This document shows, piece by piece, positions 59,479 to 64,000 of a DNA stretch of 64,000 bases. Numbering within the stretch: position 1 is the first letter of the stretch; every line of letters begins with the position of its first letter. The notes beneath the pieces are model-generated. The model was not told the DNA's origin. It searched no databases and was given only the letters and a program-made list of their open reading frames with translations. Made by a program: the position numbers and the translations under genes. The DNA is from Candidatus Ornithobacterium hominis (GTDB taxonomy: Bacteria > Bacteroidota > Bacteroidia > Flavobacteriales > Weeksellaceae), in the NCBI RefSeq assembly GCF_951229915.1, contig NZ_OX579588.1:1116001-1180000 (forward strand), in the 5' to 3' direction.

Positions 59479-60528
59479 TTAATTATCATCCTTAATACAA
59501 CGCACGCTACGCCTGGTAGCTTGGTTGTAGCCGTTGTATACAGAGTGTTTATCACTACTGCTGAAGGAGAAGATATTAACGACGTAGTAATCGCCTTTGT
59601 CGTTAACAGAGCTAGTCCAGTAGGCCCCGACAGAACCCTTGTCGTCGTGCAGTGAACCATATATAAAGTATTGGTAGCCAGCAGCTGCAAGGTTTGGCAA
59701 CTCATCCTGTGTCATTATTTTATTAACATCTTTTGAAACAAAGAGAAATTCTAACCACTCCTCCCAAGTCGGAACATGGTAACCAGACGGGCAAGGGTTA
59801 TTAACTCCTCCTGCTTGCCACAACCTTAATTCTGAACCTGATGCATTTTTAGCATTCTCTACCCAGTTACTGTCTCCAATAATAAACTTCCCTGCTGAAC
59901 TGTCTGCGTTTGTCCAACTTTTGGCTTTTTGTGTGGTAGTTGGTGAATCCTTAAACTCATGCCCATCACTCGCTCTCTGCCATTGGTATAATGAACCGTA
60001 AAGATTTTCGTCCTTGTGGATAGTTGCGCCTGTTTTTTTAACGGTAGGGTCAAAATGAGGACTATTTATGTTGGCGTATTCTGCACCAAGGTTGAGGTTG
60101 AGCCATGTTCTATTGTAGCCGTCTACGCTTACAGGTGTAGCACAATACACAAAATCATGCTTGCCGCTGATACCAAATAATTTATCAAAAACTATGTTTT
60201 CTGGTGCACATTGTTTGATTTTATTGATGATCTTATCTGCTTTGGTTGCCTGCTTACCGCGGATATAATTTATTTTCCCTTTATCTACTATTATATCCCA
60301 TTTGAGGTCTGTGAGGCTTGTGCGCTTCACCTTTTGGTCTTCTTCATTCCAAACTAAAAGCCATTGGGTAGATTTTTCCTCCTCAACACCTTCTATGCGC
60401 AGGTCTCCTTTTTGGTCTTCTTTAGCACGAATATCTAATGTCGCCTCTGGAGTATCTGTGTTAATGCCCACCTGAGCGGTGGCTAAGACCGCTGGCAATA
60501 CAACGAAAGAAAGTAATAATTTCTTCAT
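59479..60528 (-). CDS. Secreted surface protein with FISUMP domain
   Basis: This 349-aa protein has a signal peptide (MKKLLLSFVVLPAVLATAQ), then QVGINTDTPEATLDI. A middle region of about 100 residues is followed by a C-terminal FISUMP domain (major paralogous domain of Fibrobacter). The domain has NPCPSGYHVPTWEEW, YWTSSVNDKG and QATRRSVRCIKD. FISUMP domains occur in secreted or surface proteins and are thought to bind ligands; the role is unknown. The gene shares its promoter, 5' UTR and first 25 codons with 36226-37521, but the rest is unrelated. Confidence 0.82.
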   Translation of the reverse strand: MKKLLLSFVVLPAVLATAQVGINTDTPEATLDIRAKEDQKGDLRIEGVEEEKSTQWLLVWNEEDQKVKRTSLTDLKWDIIVDKGKINYIRGKQATKADKIINKIKQCAPENIVFDKLFGISGKHDFVYCATPVSVDGYNRTWLNLNLGAEYANINSPHFDPTVKKTGATIHKDENLYGSLYQWQRASDGHEFKDSPTTTQKAKSWTNADSSAGKFIIGDSNWVENAKNASGSELRLWQAGGVNNPCPSGYHVPTWEEWLEFLFVSKDVNKIMTQDELPNLAAAGYQYFIYGSLHDDKGSVGAYWTSSVNDKGDYYVVNIFSFSSSDKHSVYNGYNQATRRSVRCIKDDN

Positions 60529-60780
60529 TTGTTTTAATTTTTTTGGTTAATATTTTATTGATTTATTCTTTTCTTAATTAAATTTTTGCTGTTTTCTTGC
60601 TTCTTCATTTAGAAAGAGCCCCAACCCGTGAGGCTCTTCTTTTTGAAGAAATTACTACTTTCACACAGGTGAAAATAGAAAAACCGCACAAGATTTTCTT
60701 GCACGGCTTTGCGGTTCGCTCCCGAGGGGAAGCAAAAAATTATTATAAGTTGCTGATAATGAGTTGTTTAGCTCATTATT

Positions 60781-60800
60781 TGTGTGTGTGTGTGTGTGTG
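60781..60800. repeat. (TG)10 dinucleotide tract in the leader
   Basis: Ten TG units lie at the same place as the (TG)12 tract of the other intact leader. It is inside the predicted 5' UTR. Confidence 0.9.
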
Positions 60801-60903
60801 TTTACACTTTATTTTGAAACTCACAAATTTCATTTGTTAAAATTTCGTTATTTTTTTGTTAAAAATTTTCCGTTGAGGTTTTTCTCTTCTCCCAACCTGC
60901 CCG

Positions 60904-60935
60904 CAAATGTATTTTACGTTTTTGAATTATGCAAA
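60904..60935 (-). promoter_or_regulatory. Promoter of FISUMP surface-protein gene
   Basis: The minus strand has TTTG at 60932-60935 and TACATTTG at 60904-60911 with a 20-bp spacer, identical to copy 2. Confidence 0.75.
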
Positions 60936-61058
60936 TTTATTTTTTTTTGGGGCAGAGGATTTTTTTTTTTAAGGCTTTAGAAATTTTTGAGAATATATTT
61001 TTTAAAGCTTTTTAAAAAATAAGAAAAAAATACAATCTTTGCCTTAAATTATAAATTC

Positions 61059-61790
61059 ATGAAATTCCCTGTAAATTATTTATTTATTCTGATTTTCATT
61101 TTCTCTTGCCGCCCCGTTTTGCATCAAAGTGCTGCGCCACAAAAAGAACTATTCAGCATTGATTCGCTAACTCCACCTCACAGAGATGCTCAGCAACTCA
61201 TTGCTCCGTATAAAAAGCAATTGGATGCGCAGATGGATAAAGTCATTACGTACAATCCCTATATTCTAAACAAAGAGGGGCTAAACTCTAATTTAGCACT
61301 CGTGAGTGCTGATGCGCTGCTGGCTGTGGCGAATGAGGTTTACCAAAAAAAATATGGTAAAGAAGTTGATGCGGCGCTCACCAATAGTGGTGGCTTGCGC
61401 CGTAATTTCACGCCAGGGAATCTAACTGTACGGTCAATTTATGAGCTGATGCCGTTTGAGAATGAAGTCGTTGTAGTGGAAATTTCAGGGCAAAAATTCA
61501 AGGAAATGATTGAATTTTTGAGAAAAGGCAAAGGACACCCCATTGCAGGATTTAGCTTTGCTCGGCAAGGTGAAGATTCTGATATTTTGATAAAAAATCA
61601 ACCTTTTGATGTGAATAAAACTTACACGATTGCGACCACCGATTTTTTGCAAAAGGGTGGCGATGGTATGGATTTTCTAGCGAACCCGATAAAGCTTCAT
61701 CCGCTTGATTTGAAACTAAGAGATTTGTTTATTCAATATTTTGAGAAATCAGACACAATAAGAATTAATACAACACCACGCTACAGATAA
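61059..61790 (+). CDS. 5'-nucleotidase C-terminal domain lipoprotein
   Basis: This 243-aa protein has a signal peptide with lipobox IFSC (Cys17). The body is the 5'-nucleotidase C-terminal (substrate-binding) domain: LVSADALLAVANEVY, TNSGGLRRNFTPGNLTVRSIYELMPFENE and TTDFLQKGGDGMDFL. In most bacteria this domain is fused behind the metallophosphatase; here the catalytic half is a separate gene 16 bp downstream. The two polypeptides may form one periplasmic or surface nucleotidase. Confidence 0.88.
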   Translation: MKFPVNYLFILIFIFSCRPVLHQSAAPQKELFSIDSLTPPHRDAQQLIAPYKKQLDAQMDKVITYNPYILNKEGLNSNLALVSADALLAVANEVYQKKYGKEVDAALTNSGGLRRNFTPGNLTVRSIYELMPFENEVVVVEISGQKFKEMIEFLRKGKGHPIAGFSFARQGEDSDILIKNQPFDVNKTYTIATTDFLQKGGDGMDFLANPIKLHPLDLKLRDLFIQYFEKSDTIRINTTPRYR

Positions 61791-61806
61791 TTTTTTTAGA
61801 AAAAAA

Positions 61807-62727
61807 ATGAAAAGAAGACATTTTATTCAGCAAACGTTAGCTGCCACAGCTTTTGCGACTTTACCCGCCATGCCAGCTTGGGCGAAGTCTGGCACGAAAA
61901 GATTAAGCATTTTACATACCAATGACCAACACAGCCGCATAGAACCTTTTGAGACTTCTGAGAACGAGAAATACAGCAACCGTGGCGGTTTTGCGCGCCG
62001 TGCTACTCTGATTGAGCGAATTCGGGCTCAAGAAAAAAATGTTTTGCTATTGGATGCTGGTGACATCTTCCAAGGGACGCCTTATTTCAATTTTTTTGGC
62101 GGAGAATTGGAGTTTAAGCTAATGTCTCAGATGAAATATGATGCCTGCACTATGGGTAATCATGATTTTGATAATGGCTTACAAGGATTTGAAAAACAAT
62201 TGAAACACGCTGATTTTAGTTTCATTTGCTCTAATTACGATTTTAGAAACACCATTTTAGAAGGGAAAACAAAAGCCTATCAAATTTTTGTGAAAGACGG
62301 CATCCGAGTAGGGATCTTCGGGCTTGGTATTGATTTCGCTGGGTTGGTTCCCAAGGATTTGTACCAAGAGACGCAGTACCTAAATCCAGTAGAAATCGCT
62401 CAAGAAATGACTCAAAAACTGAAAGAAAAGCATTGTGATTTAATCATTTGCCTTTCACATTTGGGCTTCAAATATGATTCTTCTAAAATTGATGATTCCA
62501 AACTGGCTCAGCAAACCAAAGATATTGATTTAATCATCGGAGGGCATACCCATACCTTTTTGCCTGCTCCCGTGGAAATGAAAAACACTGAAGGTAAAAC
62601 GGTGCTCATCAACCAAGTAGGCTGGGGCGGATTAAATTTAGGCAAAATTGATTTTGAGTTTTCGCTAGATAAAAAGCAGAAATATTATTCTGCGAAATCT
62701 TTGCCTATTACTCCCAATTTGGTTTAA
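61807..62727 (+). CDS. 5'-nucleotidase metallophosphatase domain (Tat-exported)
   Basis: This 306-aa protein begins MKRRHFIQQTLAATAFATLP, a twin-arginine-type signal ending AWA. The calcineurin-like metal-binding blocks are complete: LHTNDQHSRIEP, LDAGDIFQGTP, TMGNHDFDNG, SHLGFKYD and GGHTHTF. It should hydrolyse nucleotides or UDP-sugars outside the cytoplasm. It is the catalytic partner of the preceding C-terminal-domain lipoprotein, with domain order reversed relative to the usual fusion. Confidence 0.9.
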   Translation: MKRRHFIQQTLAATAFATLPAMPAWAKSGTKRLSILHTNDQHSRIEPFETSENEKYSNRGGFARRATLIERIRAQEKNVLLLDAGDIFQGTPYFNFFGGELEFKLMSQMKYDACTMGNHDFDNGLQGFEKQLKHADFSFICSNYDFRNTILEGKTKAYQIFVKDGIRVGIFGLGIDFAGLVPKDLYQETQYLNPVEIAQEMTQKLKEKHCDLIICLSHLGFKYDSSKIDDSKLAQQTKDIDLIIGGHTHTFLPAPVEMKNTEGKTVLINQVGWGGLNLGKIDFEFSLDKKQKYYSAKSLPITPNLV

Positions 62728-62750
62728 ATTTTTTAAGGCTTAAAAAAAAA
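62726..62750. repeat. Interspersed palindrome after the metallophosphatase gene
   Basis: Core AAGGCTT at 62735-62741 occupies the gap to the next start codon. Confidence 0.7.
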
Positions 62751-63241
62751 TGTTGAAAATTCTTTATTTGCATGGGTTAAACAGTAAACTTCATGCTGAT
62801 AGACAAAAGGTTTTAGAGCAATATTCAACTCAGATAGCGGCGCCACGATTGGATTATGAAAACGATTTGGAAATTCTGAATAAGTTTTTAGGCCAAAACA
62901 TAAAATACGACGTCATCATCGGCTCCAGTGCAGGCGGTTTGCTTGGCTTCTTCCTTGCCAATCAATGGCAAATCCCAGCCTTACTTTTCAATCCAGCATT
63001 GTCTTTTGCCCAGCATATTCCCAATCTGCCTGATACTCAAAATCAAACGGCTTTGATGCAAATCTGCATCGGGTGGCAAGATGAAGTGGTTTTGGCTCAG
63101 GAAAGTTTTAACTTTATTTTAGAAAATTTTTCTAAGCCTTCAAAAATTCATATTAACATCAGAAAAGATATGGCTCATCCCTTGCCCATCGATTGGTTTA
63201 AACAAGAAGTTGCTAGTTTTTTCATCAAATTGAGTAGATAA
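62750..63241 (+). CDS. YqiA-like alpha/beta hydrolase
   Basis: This 163-aa protein has the small-esterase pattern LYLHGLNSKLHADRQ near the start, the nucleophile elbow GSSAGGLLG (Ser near residue 64) and the catalytic His in DMAHPLPIDW near the end. It resembles the YqiA/UPF0227 family of esterases. The natural substrate is unknown. It follows the metallophosphatase gene by 22 bp in the same direction. An internal palindrome (core 63134-63140) encodes SKPSK. Confidence 0.78.
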   Translation: MLKILYLHGLNSKLHADRQKVLEQYSTQIAAPRLDYENDLEILNKFLGQNIKYDVIIGSSAGGLLGFFLANQWQIPALLFNPALSFAQHIPNLPDTQNQTALMQICIGWQDEVVLAQESFNFILENFSKPSKIHINIRKDMAHPLPIDWFKQEVASFFIKLSR

Positions 63242-63246
63242 TTTCT

Positions 63247-63254
63247 TACATTTG
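63247..63254 (+). promoter_or_regulatory. Promoter -7 box of M49-like gene
   Basis: TACATTTG (TAnnTTTG) lies 20 bp upstream of the ATG at 63275. Confidence 0.5.
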
Positions 63255-63274
63255 ATTTGAAGTTTAAACGAATT

Positions 63275-64000
63275 ATGAAAAAAAAAATTATGAAAAAATA
63301 TATTACAAGTATCGCTTCTGCTATTATTTTAACCAGTTGTGCTACACAAAAAAACGATATCTCAATGGCTAAAGTTGAACCTGAAAAGTATGCCGATTTC
63401 ACTTTAAATACCGATGCTAGCCAATTGAGCAAGGGCGACCAGAAAATGCTGCCTTACCTGTTTGAAGTAGCAAAAATCATGGACGAACTTTTTTGGTATG
63501 AGGCTTACGGTAAAAAAGAGGCGCTGCTAAACTACCTAAAAGGAGATAAAGAAAAGTTTGCAGTCATCAATTACGGGCCTTGGGATAGGCTAAATAATGA
63601 TGCTCCGTTCATCAAAGGAATTGGCGCAAAACCAGCAGGTGCCAATTTCTACCCAACAAATATGACGAAAGAAGAGTTTGAGGCAGCTAATTTAAAAGAC
63701 GGGAAAAGTCTTTACACTTTTGTGCGAAGAGATATGAACGGGAATTTGTACACGATTCCTTACCATGAAATGTTTCCTAAAGAAATCGAACGAGCTGCAA
63801 AATTAATGGAAAAAGCGGCTCAATTTGCTGAAACGAAAGATTTTAGAACTTATTTGCTAAAACGTGCCCAAGCTCTAAGAACTGATGACTACTACGAGAG
63901 TGATTTGGCTTGGATGAACATGAAAGACAACCACCTTGATTTTATAGTAGGACCTATCGAAACTTATGAAGATCAATTATTTGGCTACAAAGCCTCGCAC
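63275..64000 (+). CDS. Dipeptidyl-peptidase III-like (M49) lipoprotein, partial
   Basis: 242 codons are visible and the gene runs off the right edge. The signal peptide has lipobox LTSC (Cys22 from the first Met). Downstream, KYADFTLNTDASQLS, LFWYEAYGKKEALL, INYGPWDRLNNDAPFI and DDYYESDLAWM match the N-terminal part of Bacteroidota M49-family zinc peptidases, sometimes annotated as dipeptidyl-peptidase 3. The HExxxH zinc motif would lie beyond the window. A second ATG five codons in (63290) is an equally good start. Confidence 0.75.
   Translation, partial: MKKKIMKKYITSIASAIILTSCATQKNDISMAKVEPEKYADFTLNTDASQLSKGDQKMLPYLFEVAKIMDELFWYEAYGKKEALLNYLKGDKEKFAVINYGPWDRLNNDAPFIKGIGAKPAGANFYPTNMTKEEFEAANLKDGKSLYTFVRRDMNGNLYTIPYHEMFPKEIERAAKLMEKAAQFAETKDFRTYLLKRAQALRTDDYYESDLAWMNMKDNHLDFIVGPIETYEDQLFGYKASH

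Larger units (their letters stand above)
60529..60985 (-). repeat. Surface-protein leader module, copy 3
   Basis: It is nearly identical to 37522-37968: the same promoter, hairpins and spacing, with small indels in homopolymers and ten rather than twelve TG units. It ends in an interspersed palindrome (core 60971-60977). Confidence 0.85.

Noticed and set aside
60597..60980. Plus-strand ORF of 127 codons in leader copy 3
   Set aside because: Same reason as the copy 2 ORF. The shared part is the antisense of the conserved 5' UTR and the rest is low-complexity.

Overview
The window looks like chromosome of a low-GC Flavobacteriia species, probably Weeksellaceae and Ornithobacterium-like; the genus is inferred, not proven. 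The support is: Bacteroidota promoters (TTTG, about 20 bp, then TAnnTTTG) before most genes; a Bacteroidota-type tmRNA; TonB-dependent receptors; RteC/MobA/MobC remnants of a CTnDOT-like conjugative element; an IS982-family insertion sequence; and secreted proteins that begin with a signal peptide followed by QVGINTDTP.

Layout. Positions 1-1463 are a decayed edge: a truncated DUF417 gene and tiny phage- or ICE-like ORFs. Positions 1464-32681 are mostly backbone. They hold a secreted sialidase coupled to uvrA, an initiator tRNA, a BtuB/BtuG-like receptor operon, tmRNA, ogt, an atypical GT35 protein, pheT, dnaN, an ABC exporter, truA, threonine dehydrogenase, dsbD, tilS, a MalY/PatB-type lyase and monomeric icd. 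Positions 32692-38550 are accessory: an orphan polymorphic-toxin tail with a probable immunity gene, an intact IS982 element, rteC/mobC/mobA fragments, and a surface-protein gene behind a duplicated leader. Positions 38009-48348 form a 10.3-kb island between identical 40-bp direct repeats. Positions 48518-64000 return to backbone: secA, recG, DUF819, miaA, carbonic anhydrase, thioredoxins, a second surface-protein gene with the same leader, a two-part 5'-nucleotidase and the start of an M49-like peptidase.

The main discovery candidate is in the island. Four tandem 148-bp units each encode the same 20-residue peptide, MEQVQVDKDLDFFDINVICL. They sit between a TonB-type receptor/barrel gene and genes for a SagB-type oxidoreductase and an ABC exporter. 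Nearby are a FeeM/LuxI-like GNAT acyltransferase, a PAS-LuxR regulator and an E1/ThiF-like adenylating enzyme. A palindrome, CTACACAAAAGTGTAG, occurs five times and only before the three minus-strand transcription units. The proximal copy is always centred 37.5 bp from the -7 box, and the two paired sets both have 38-bp spacing. This looks like one self-contained, LuxR-controlled system making a modified peptide, a RiPP or peptide signal, with no YcaO enzyme. The product and its role are unknown.

A second genome-scale signal is an interspersed palindrome with 12-bp arms AAATTTTTTAAG and CTTAAAAAATTT around one G or C. It occurs about 30 times in the backbone, including inside genes, and is absent from the island interior. 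A third is a roughly 450-bp leader (promoter, dinucleotide tract, hairpins, signal-peptide start) shared by two unrelated surface proteins and by a decayed third copy.
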